A DNA stretch of 64,000 nt from Bimuria novae-zelandiae CBS 107.79 (lineage: Eukaryota; Ascomycota; Dothideomycetes; Pleosporales; Didymosphaeriaceae). The stretch spans positions 37,889 to 101,888 of the forward strand of contig ML976753.1 of assembly GCA_010015655.1 (NCBI GenBank). The letters run 5' to 3'. A program made the position numbers and the translations under genes. The notes beneath the pieces are model-generated. The model had not been told where the DNA came from. It did not search any database and saw nothing but the letters and a program-made list of their open reading frames with translations. Positions within the stretch are counted from its first letter, which is position 1; the number at the start of each line of letters is the position of its first letter. Of this stretch, positions 43,694-52,939 are shown one piece after another.

Positions 43694-46600
43694 ATGCGAC
43701 GTGGGCTCAAGGGGTTTCTCAGAAGGGAGAAACGCCCTGGGGTCACAAGCGCGAGTGCTGCCGCCCCAGCACACAACTACAATGTCCCTGCAACAAACGT
43801 CACAACGGCGCCTCTTGCTGCTGGCAACAACAACTTCGGACTGGTCGTCCTCTACGAGCCAGATCGTCCGGAGAATGCTAAGGTGGATATTGTGTTCGTC
43901 CACGGCTTGACAGGTAATGCCTTCAACACATGGAATCACGCGGAAAGTGGCATCCACTGGCCTACTACATTGTTGAAAGCGGATCTTCCCAGCGCACGGA
44001 TATTTACATTTGGCTACGATGCGAACGTGGCAAGTTTTTGGGGTGGAATGTCGCAAAATCGACTTGCCAGTCATGCGGAAAACTTAATTGGACATCTTGC
44101 CGGAAAACGAGAAGACACCGAGAGCACCGATCGCAGGATCATCTTCGTCGTCCACAGCCTAGGTGACCTTGTGGTAGAAAGGGTGCTCCAGCTTTCTGAG
44201 AATCACTCCGAGCAGCATTTGTCCCAAGTTGAAAAGTCGGTAGTCGGCATCGCTTTCCTTGGGACACCACACTGCGGAAGCGAATTCGCACCGTTTGCGA
44301 AAGCTGTGGGGTCTTCCTTACGTCTGGTAAGCCAGGCACATTAGAGCAAGCCGCGCATTTCAAGAACTGCTCCCATCAAGGTACTAAGATGGTTTCAGGT
44401 CGGGAAACGCGTAAATGTAGACATCTTAGATACTCTGAAGAGAGACTCCCAAGTTTTGCTGGATGTTGAAGACTGGTTTGGCCACTGGCGAAGAAGGTGC
44501 GCAAGTGCACATCGGAACATCCAGATCACATGCTTCTTTGAAGAGCTGGAACTCCCATTGGTGGGGAAGGTGGTCGAGGAGACCCAGGCTAAGATTCCTG
44601 GATACTCCTCATACGGGATCCGCGCCAACCACATGGTACGTTATTTGTTTATCGAATTCATACCTGACGCTCCAGCAAACCACTTACGATGGTTTTCCCT
44701 CGTAGGATATGACTAAATTTCCAAGTTCGAACGACCCAGGTTACCAGGCAGTCTGCAGAGAGATACGAAGATGGAGTAAAGATGCAAAGAGCCGCAAAGG
44801 TACGGATGTGTAGCTACCCCAATCGTTAAGGTACAAAGTCGAGTAAAACATTTTAGTTTAGACTTGTCTTAGTCCTTTGTGTTACCCTAGGACGAGCCAT
44901 ACAGTGGCCGACTGCATCTACTTTGTACCCAGCCGTCTGGACCTCAGTGGCGGGTTGGTTGCACTTGGGGCCAGAATAGCTGATTTTCTGGAGTAGCCAA
45001 ATTTTCCGAGGACGATGTTGATGACCAACAAGCGCGAGCGCTGATGGATGATCTTTTCACCTGCGATTACGAAGACCGAAAAAACGTCAACTGTGATCGA
45101 ATACCCGGTACCTGCGAATGGTTTACCAATCACCCGCTGTTTGGTGAATTCAACGATAACAGCGACTCAAGGCTTCTTTGGGTCTCTGCCGACCCCGGTT
45201 GCGGAAAATCCGTACTCGCCAAATACCTTGTTGATGAGATTTTGCCAACGCCTGGACGCACTGTCAGCTACTTCTTCTTCAAAGACGGCTTTCCGGACCA
45301 ACAGTCTGCATCAGTAGCTATGTGCTCGCTTATTCGTCAAATACTTCTGAAAAGACCGGATCTTCTGACGCTCAGCATGCTACACCGTATGGGCCGTGAA
45401 GGCAAAGCCTTATTCAAGTCCGCTAGTGCTTTGTTTGTTTATCTTATGAGTATAGCTGGAAACGAAGAAGCTGATGAAGTCGTATGTGTGCTCGACGCAC
45501 TGGACGAGTGCCACCATAAAGACTTCATCGGACTCAGCCACGAACTAAGACGCTGGTTTCTTCACAAGAATCACCTGAATATCAAATTTTTGCTCTTGAG
45601 CCGACCTTATCAGCACATCCAATGGGAATTTCAAGAGCTGGAGGACTTTATGCCGACGATACATCTTAGCGGTGAAAGTGAAATTGAAGTGGCGAAAATT
45701 ACTATCGAAATTGATATGGTCATTGGAAGCAGGGTCCAGTCTGTTGGACAGAAGCGAAAGCTGCAAAAAGAAGAGTGCGAGCATCTACAGACGCTTCTGA
45801 CCGCTGTTTCGCACCGCACCTATCTTTGGGTTACCTTGACCTTGGATGTCATCGAGAACATGCACGGTTTCACGAAGGGCAATGTCATCAAAGCCGTTCA
45901 AAGATTGCCGCAGACCCTAGACGAAGCATACAACAAAATCCTGGATCGAAGTCCAAATGCGCCGAAAGCTCTTCGAGCGTTGCAAGCTGTTATTATCGCC
46001 AGGCGGCCGCTGACCATAAGAGAAATGTCAGTCCTCATGGCTCTCGAGTAGTATCATAAGACACACGAGGAGCTAAAAATGCACCTAGAGCCCGTGGTCC
46101 GCTTCCAAACAACGCTCTGAGACCTTTGTGGTCTCTTTTTAATTGTCGTGGACAGCAAAGTCTATCTCCTCCACCAAACAGCTAGAGAATTTCTAAGCCA
46201 CAGAACCAATCCCGACGCGGAGCATGTAATTCAGAATACGGATAAAAGCTCAGATCAACTAGCTTGGAAATATGCTGTGCGCCCGGAAGAAGCCGATGCG
46301 GTCGTCGCTGAAGCGTGCATCCGCTATCTCACCATACCCATGGTTATCAATCAAGCGAACAGCCTTTTCGATACATATGCCCTCGTTTTCTGGAATGAGC
46401 ACTTTATACACTCTAGTATCTGTAGTCATGACGAGACTACTAGACTGGCACTTCGATTGGTCGACCCACAGGCTCTGTGGCGGAGGGTTTCCGGAGTACA
46501 ACACAAAGTGGCAGGACTAGACACAGCTACTTCTTCTAGCTATGTACTGTCAAGCACATATGGGAGTTCAATCAAGGTCACGGGATCCCTCATACCGGCA

Positions 46601-47413
46601 GCACTTCTGGGACTCCATCAAGTGGTGAAGTTGCTACTGGAAACGACTGATATTGACATGAACGCGAAGGACCACGGCAAATACGAGCGGCTGCCATTGT
46701 TCTGGGTGGCAGAAAATGATTACGGCTACACGGAGATAGTCAAGCTTCTGGTCGCATGTCCGAGTATCGATCTGAATCTCCTCAATGGGGCAGGATGGTC
46801 GCCTCTATGGCACGCCACATTCAGACAAAGTCACTCAGCCGTGAAGCTACTACTCAGTACCAACAGGGTAGGTGTCAACCTAGGTCGAGACTCTCCCCTT
46901 ACTGCCGCTGCATACAAAGGGAATACCGCCATCTTCGAAGAGCTTCTCAAAGTCAAAGAAATTGATCTTAATGCTCGCGACACATATAGCAATAGTACGG
47001 CCCTGATACACGCGGTCCAAAACGCCCACGAAGAGATCGTAGAGCTGTTGCTTGCCACCGGGACTGTAGACGTAAATGCAATGGACAGGGATGGTGAAAC
47101 GGCATTGCTTATCGCCACGCGTTCCGATTATACAAGAGGCAGCCATAAAACGATCGTCAAGCTACTGCTTGCGGTACCCGAAATCAATTTAGATGCCGAG
47201 ACCAAATTGGGCAATACTGCATTGATGACTGCTGCCAGAGCGGGCAACAAATCGCTTGCGAAGGACTTGATACGAGTGGGGGCCGACGTCAATAAACGGA
47301 ATAGCAACGGCGTGACGGCGTTGGAGCTTGCAGCGCGAAAAGGACATCAGCGTGTGGTGAAACTTCTGCTGGAAACTAGACAATGCGATGAAGCTTCAAT
47401 CATAGCCTCTTGA
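43694..47413 (+). pseudogene. NLR-type gene: hydrolase-NACHT-ankyrin, with two in-frame stops
   Basis: Exons 43694-44326, 44399-44635, 44706-44799 and 44997-47413 give one frame of 1126 codons. N-terminal alpha/beta-hydrolase (SesB-like): VDIVFVHGLTGN, RIFTFGYD, a Ser elbow VVHSLGD (family GHSLGG, so one Gly is replaced), GIAFLGTPHCGS. NACHT: PGTCEWF, P-loop SADPGCGKS, Walker B VVCVLDALDE, and LLLSRP. About six ankyrin repeats follow. Fungal NLRs of this type act in self/non-self recognition and cell death. Two stops interrupt the linker between NACHT and ankyrins: TAG 46049-46051 and TGA 46118-46120, both explained by single C-to-T changes (CAG or CAA, CGA). Frame and homology continue through them, so this is a recent pseudogene, or a split gene if the ankyrin half is expressed alone from ATG 46148-ish (GTG/ATG not clear). 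Confidence 0.82.
44869..44940 (+). repeat. Dispersed ~70 bp repeat, copy D, inside an NLR intron
   Basis: From TTAGTCCTTTGTGTTA through CCCTAGGACGAGCCATACAG to CTTTGTACCCAGCCGTCTG, matching copy C at 19376-19447. It lies wholly within the 197 bp intron 44800-44996. An inverted pair GGTACAAAGT (44830-44839) and ACTTTGTACC (44920-44929) brackets much of it. Confidence 0.7.
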
Positions 47414-47632
47414 GATTTGGACTGGAGTTCTCAACAACACGCTCCCCAAGCTATTCTTTTATTGTCTTCAACGGCCTGGACAGATCGTGCGATACACAGC
47501 AACCCAGAAACGCGACGATGATTACATATCCTGTACGTACTCACGTAGCCTAGGCATCAGGTCCACACGGATCAACAGGCGAAATATATCTTAGTGTGAG
47601 CCATTAATTCATCAATACATGATCAACCTTGC

Positions 47633-50101
47633 CTATATTGACACATTGAAGATGCGGACCGAAGAGTCATCGCTCGCAACTGCCATCTGCTGCCCCATCG
47701 CATCCCTTCCGGGCCTCCAAACAATCTGGTTCACGCCCTTTGCAGGCGAGACTTCCTTCGCAACAGTCGTTGTGGTAGCCTTATCTAGACCATCCGCCTC
47801 AGCCACGCCTACGGTTAATTCTCCATTCTCGGTGCCCATCGCAAACTGCACTTTGCCATCCAGTAGCTGCCGATTGCACGCAACAGCGGTAACTGCCGCA
47901 TTCACAGAGACCGAGCCTTTGAGCACTACTCCATCGTCAATGATCTGCCATATCTTTACGCTCTTATCTCTGCCGGCAGTCATGAATGTTGTCTGCTCTA
48001 GAGATGTCCAAGATGCACCCAGGATCATTCTCGTGTGGCCTTTGGGATTCGCGTGCTTGAGCACATATGCTGCATCCGATCCTTTCTCCCATACAACCCA
48101 CTGCCGGTCCCGGCCTACGCTAAGTAGATATCTATCATCCGGAGAAAATTGCAATGCCGTGACGGTCAACGAGTGTGCTTTCAGTGGCGGTTTGATCTCC
48201 AACCATTCTTTCGTATCGTAGAGCCGTATAACTGCGTGATCGATCGAACTTGCACGACATGCAGTCGCTACAACCGATCCATCGCTGCTTACAGCTACTG
48301 CTGAGATTTCGTAGCCATGGCCATAAAGCTTCTCTGTCTCCGGCCAAAGCAGGTGGCGCGCTAAGTGGTCTTCGAACGGCGGGTGGTCGAACTGCAGGGT
48401 GGATTTCCGGACAACAGAAGCAGGGTCTACCGCTTCACGCTCGTCCTCGTCGCCATTTTCTACAGGTTCGTCTTCCCCAACAGCTTGTATCGCCTTGTTT
48501 GACAGTCCGAGCACAGGGATATTGGCAGCATCGGGAAGCTCGGCGCTTGTTGTTTCGATTTTGCAGAGCTTGTTGAGCATCTCCGCGACGCCCTTCGGCT
48601 CGTCGAATACCCGTAGAAGCTTCTCGTCGGCGCCAGATATGAACTGTGTGTTAGTGAGACAGTCAATGCAGTTGAGGTCGTATCCATGGATCTGCGGGCG
48701 CGAGAACTCATGCCAAGATGAGACTTCTTCGCGCTTCCACTCGGAGAATAGTCTGGTCGTTTGGTCCAAGCCTGTGGTTAACAGATACGTTCCGTCCCTC
48801 GACCAACTCACGCCTTTGACTTCCCGCACGTGGCCTGTTATCGCCACCTGTTGCGTCCACATGTCTTCGGTAGACGAGTATGTCCATCTGCGCCAGCTGC
48901 CGGTGCGACCGAGGGAAACTACAGAATCGCCATCTGGTGACCAAAGACCGATCCAGAAGCCTCCTGCGCTGCCGGTTGCGCTGGTAGAACCTTTCTGCGC
49001 ACTTATCTCTCCAAGCCTGGTAATGCAGACCCAAACGCCAGATGTAGGATCTGCCTCCCATATTGCGAGTGAGTTGTCCTCTGAGGTTGATAACAATTGA
49101 AGTCTACCTGCTCTGTGCTGCCAAGATGCAGTGTATATCCAGTCTTCGTGACCTAGAAGTAAAGCTTCAAAGGTGATAGAGTATTTGGAGGTTGCTGATG
49201 CAAACCGATGGGCTTTATTGGACAAAGATTTGCCTAACACACCCAGAGCCGGATCAGTCAGTGCGCTGCTCACAGCAGGCAGCTCCTCGCCCTGGTGTAC
49301 ACGCCAGAGACGGATGTATTTGTCTTGACTTGCGGATGCAAGAAGCAGATCGCTGTTCCCATCGGTCTTCTCCCGTGTGAAGTCTAGCGCGCGTATCCAG
49401 CCCTCGTGTCCGGTCAAGGTAGCGGAAAGTTGAAATCGGGTATCAAGAGAAACGAAAATTTGGATAGTGCTGCGCGTGCCGCCAACGGCAAGTACAAGCG
49501 CGGAGTCATCCAATTTAGCCAACGCAATAGCTAGAGGAAAGTAGCGCGGTGTCAGAGATATTGATTGCATCGGCTCGACATCAACAGTGGCGAAATCATC
49601 GTCATGGACTAGTCTCCAAATCTTTACGATGCCATCGGATGCTCCAGTCGCGAATGTATCCGAGCCTGGCAGGGTGGCGATCCGTGTGATAGGACTTTTA
49701 TGCTCTATTATAGTCTTTAAGAGTTTGAAATTGTTCTGGGACTTTGAGGGGCCGCTCCATATCCGCAGAGAATGGTCCGCTCCTCCACTTAGAAGTATGT
49801 TCAAGTGAGGGGGCTTGTCCGGGAAGAACTTCACAGCGTTCACCACATCGGTGTGTCCACTTAGTATCGCTGTTGGACCGCGCAGTTTGTTATCCTGCCT
49901 TGGGTTAGCAAGGTCACGGGACACGGCGAATGCGGGTGCCCAGGTGCCCATGCGCTACCATTCTAGACATACCGAAGGCGTCCACAGCGCAATGGAGTTA
50001 TCAGCACCAAATGCTAGCAGACCAGATCCATCCTGATCCCAGTCTGCAGCAGCCGGGTTCCGATTCCCACCAATAGAAAAGAACTCTGGTGTAATACTCA
50101 T
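47633..50101 (-). CDS. ELP2: Elongator complex subunit 2 (WD-repeat)
   Basis: Two exons, 50101-49973 and 49894-47633, give 796 residues; the 78 bp intron has a GTATGT donor and a CTTGCTAACCC branch. The start is the ATG giving MSITPEFFSIGGNRNPAAADW, the conserved Elp2 opening. Many WD40 units follow, e.g. ILSGHTDVVNAVKF, GGADHSLRIW, GHEGWIRALDF, ASQDKYIRLW, GHEDWIYTASW, HVREVKGVSW and GRDKSVKIW, forming two beta-propellers. Elongator adds the cm5 side chain to wobble U34 of tRNAs. Length matches yeast Elp2. Divergent from URM1 over 159 bp. Confidence 0.96.
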
Positions 50102-50260
50102 CGTTATGTTAGCTGTTCAGATGTGTCGGGCAACGAAGTCATCGCCTTTCGAGATTTCTACCGCGCTAACCTCGCTTAGCGCCCTGTTCACAGTTTAGCG
50201 CATCTTTCAAACTAAACCTGCCTTACTCGCCCCTCTCTTACCACAACCACGGAAATCGCG
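50102..50260. promoter_or_regulatory. Shared promoter between ELP2 and URM1
   Basis: 159 bases between the two divergent start codons must serve both genes. I see no clear TATA element and cannot name a bound factor. The bidirectional arrangement is seen; common regulation is inference. Confidence 0.65.
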
Positions 50261-50697
50261 ATGTCGCAAGCCAAAGATGAAGACACGGTTTCAATAACAG
50301 TAGAATTCAGGTTAGTCTGAATAGTACTCAAGGGATGCAACAACACATTGACGAACAATAGCGGAGGGCTGGAGATGCTCTTCGCCAATGAACGCAAGCT
50401 CTCGCTCACCATCCCGGTAAAGGATGAGAATGGAGAACGACCAAACATTGCATTCCTTGTACGACATCTTTGCGATACGATCATGAAGGATCCAAGAAAA
50501 GAGCTGTTTGTTTTGGACGATACAGTGTACGTTTTCCGTGCATCGACATGCATGCAGCTTCGCTTAACCACGTCTACAGACGACCGGGCATCTTGGTGCT
50601 CATCAATGATGCAGACTGGGAGCTGGAGGGTGAAGACAAGTACGAGATAGAAGAGGGCGACAACATCCTGTTTGTCTCGACACTGCATGGGGGATAG
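50261..50697 (+). CDS. URM1: Ubiquitin-related modifier 1
   Basis: Three exons, 50261-50310, 50362-50526 and 50580-50697, give 110 residues; introns of 51 and 53 bp, both needed to keep the frame. The protein has the beta-grasp family features: [13 protein letters not shown] at the start, [18 protein letters not shown], and the end [12 protein letters not shown] with the terminal Gly-Gly that becomes a thiocarboxylate. Urm1 is the sulfur carrier for 2-thiolation of wobble U34 and also a protein modifier under oxidative stress. Acts in the cytosol with Uba4 and Ncs2/Ncs6. Its neighbour ELP2 works on the same tRNA base. Confidence 0.97.
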
Positions 50698-51237
50698 AGA
50701 CATTTGGAACGTCAAATGGGTACATGGGTTGTGGCTCTTGTGTAAAGGTAGAATTGGGCCACAAGGGCCAGAGCTTATAGCGGGAGAGTCAACAAATGAT
50801 CCCAGGATAGACGATACAATAGCTCCCAGTAAAGATAAACCAGCTTGATCGAGCTAAATGGCTAGACGGAACCGAATTCTGCGATTGAACTGGGCAGGTT
50901 ATCATAAGCTCCTCCCTCCTTCACTTGACCTGTGACCCATGCGCTTCACAGGGCTATTGTACAAACAGGCGTCACTATCAGTTTAGCTACAAATCTTGGT
51001 AAAAACTGTGATTAGCAGTACTCCATGCACTGTCCTACCTATAAGACAGCCCTCCCCTCTTCTCCATCTGTCCTCACTACCAGCTACCCGCGGCTCGAGA
51101 CACCTGGATGCCATCCAAACCGTCACCTACGCACTTTTCTTTTGCAGCCACCTTAATAACACGCACGGTTCCCTCAACCCCCAGCCACCCATTCTTCCAA
51201 CCAACCAAAAAGACCTCGCGACCGGTCCTCCATCGTC
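50698..51237. other. Intergenic with a fragment of the dispersed repeat
   Basis: About 540 bases downstream of URM1. GATCCCAGGATAGACGATACAATAGC at 50799-50824 is a short copy of the dispersed repeat. Further on is a pyrimidine-rich leader-like stretch (CCTATAAGACAG... near 51039) preceding the next small ORF. Confidence 0.5.
50799..50828 (+). repeat. Dispersed repeat, core fragment (copy E)
   Basis: CCCAGGATAGACGATACAAT followed by AGCTCCCA matches the core of copy A (CCCAGGATAAGCAATACAAT, AGCCAAA) with few differences. Confidence 0.55.
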
Positions 51238-51432
51238 ATGTGTTCCCTATTCGTAGCCAACTATAAGGTCTGCTACCACGAAATACCTACAATGGTGGCA
51301 CGGTGCCACAAATCGCCTCCTGGATACATGTGTGCGACAGGCAAAGCCGATGGCCGACACTGGCGGGAAGGTGTCTGCCCAAAGTGCCAAAACGCGAAGG
51401 ATCGGCGTCTTGCTGCTAAGGCTAAAGTTTAG
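51238..51432 (+). CDS. Small Cys-rich protein (hypothetical)
   Basis: A 64-residue single-exon frame begins MCSLFVANYKVCYHE and contains six Cys (MC, VCY, RCHK, MCA, VCPKC), ending in a basic stretch (KDRRLAAKAKV). The layout MC...Y-x-C...C...C...CPxC resembles short fungal proteins seen repeatedly in mould genomes and of unknown role; it may bind zinc. No signal peptide. A TATA-like CCTATAAGA and a CT-rich leader lie about 200 bases upstream. Could also be chance; moderate confidence. Confidence 0.5.
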   Translation: MCSLFVANYKVCYHEIPTMVARCHKSPPGYMCATGKADGRHWREGVCPKCQNAKDRRLAAKAKV

Positions 51433-52121
51433 AAGCGCACAGTCTAAGCAGAACCGAAGTTCCGTGAACCAGGAATGTGGCACATCTGGGGTACGGAATT
51501 TGAGGACTGCATCACCTTGACGCTTAGTGGTCTACGGCGTTTGGACGAACAATACACATAAGGTGCTGGAAGCATTTTATCGCGTTATATCGGCAATCGT
51601 TATATGTGGCAAAGCCCATGTTCCACCGCACAAAGTCTGAGAAACTGCGGCTACCGGCTGAATACTACTCACGAAGGTGTTTTACATCTGTCTATTACTG
51701 GAAAATCTATCATTTTACTTAATCTTGCCATATTCTTAGACTGCCTTTGTCAAACGGTGCTAGCATGAGGCTCTGCTCGTTGTTCGCCCTTCACTACTCA
51801 TAATCTTCCAAGACACCCTTTTCGCTCGACTCCAGCCAATGCTCAAGTCTTCACAATCCTCTCAGAAACCACTGAATAAGTGCAGCTACAAATACCTGCC
51901 TTGCTTCCTTTCCTACCCTCACTACAGCCTTCGCTCAACCTCGCACTTTCCCGGCCCGCTCTCGCGCCTTCCTCACTCACCCACCGCCCCCGTACCTTCC
52001 CCAACCCAACCCGCCCCCCATCCAACTACCGCACCAGTCGCCAAACCGATCTCTCACTTTTTCCATCCAACTATATAGTCTCTTCACTTGAGCTTTCCTC
52101 CATCAACACGCGCTCAGCTCC
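51433..52121. other. Intergenic
   Basis: About 690 bases; pyrimidine-rich over 51790-52120. Frames at 51839-52143 are proline/serine-rich translations of that tract in two phases and are not called. Confidence 0.45.
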
Positions 52122-52125
52122 GGTG

Positions 52126-52325
52126 CTGCGGCAACTGGCCTAGTGGTAGCGGAAGGAGCAGGACAGCTGATTAAGTTCACGTCCTGCCTCGTGAATATAG
52201 GGTAACCAATGTCATCCAGACTGGCTTGCCAGGGGCCGCGTGTTCGAACCTCACAGTAAACCGTCAAAAACTGTTTCTGTACCGGCTGTGATCTTCAGCT
52301 TGCCGGTTTCTTTTTGCTGTTTTTT
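52126..52325 (+). ncRNA. Pol III-type locus with A box and B box (tRNA-related or SINE-like)
   Basis: TGGCCTAGTGGTAG (52137-52150) is a perfect tRNA A box and GTTCGAACCTC (52240-52250) a good B box, about 90 bases apart. Strong hairpins lie between and after (GCAGGAC...GTCCTGC; CTGGC-TT-GCCAG; ACCGGC...GCCGGT), and a T-rich terminator (TTTCTTTTTG, TTTTTTCG) follows at 52310-52330. The acceptor arm does not pair and the T arm has mismatches, so it is not a normal tRNA gene. It may be a SINE, a tRNA relic or a Pol III-made RNA. Confidence 0.4.
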
Positions 52326-52376
52326 CGTTTGGAGAGGAAAGGGAAGAGCGTGTTTATGTTTTTTTGTTTTAGTTTT

Positions 52377-52509
52377 TGTGACGTGGAAAAGAGTGTTGAG
52401 GCAATCGTTGTTTTGATTGAGAAGCTACTCTATAGAGCTATATACTGTGGATCACGTGGACGGGCCGCACGTATGCGGGTGGCCCAAGCTTCTATACTGA
52501 ACCGTCACA
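52377..52509 (-). mobile_element. Solo LTR (copy 2), with 5 bp target duplication GTTTT
   Basis: A 133 bp unit begins TGTGACGTGG and ends CCGTCACA, flanked by GTTTT at 52372-52376 and GTTTT at 52510-52514. It is the reverse-orientation match of 11554-11695, differing mainly by lack of the 9-base CACGTGATC duplication and a few substitutions. The short reading frames found in both copies are translations of the LTR, not genes. Confidence 0.85.
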
Positions 52510-52514
52510 GTTTT

Positions 52515-52939
52515 AATAAGTATATAGGATGAGAATGCGCTGTTCGCCCTGCTTTGCGCAGTGCTCAGTCGTGTGTCTGCGCAAGTGCGTCCAGCGCGTA
52601 GGCGCGACGGCCGCTGCTATACAGACAGGCTGCAAGGATTGTTTTCTTTGACTTAGAATTGGTTTACGTGTATTTATTATAAGATCGCTGTGTGCAGCAT
52701 GACACTTGGAGTTATCTACGCTTTCGGGCTACAGAAAGTAAGTCGCATCTAACGGCAGTCTGACCGCGGGCGATCGACACGTTATAAGCATCGTGTAGTG
52801 TTACCCATAAGCTCGCAACTACCATCTTAACAACGAATATGGACGGGAGCCTCGTCGGCTGAAAAAATAGTCATATCATGTTCGTTCGCTATCCAAAAAG
52901 CTAACAGAGCGCAAAATCCATGGCATCATACCACCACAA
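52515..52939. other. Intergenic
   Basis: About 425 bases between the solo LTR and the stop codon of the peroxin gene. Nothing recognised. Confidence 0.5.

Noticed and set aside
51839..52143. Proline/serine-rich frames in two phases
   Set aside because: Both are translations of one pyrimidine-rich tract with no conserved feature.
52126..52325. Functional tRNA gene
   Set aside because: A and B boxes are good, but the acceptor stem does not pair, the T arm has mismatches and the spacing is too long; kept only as a Pol III-like locus.
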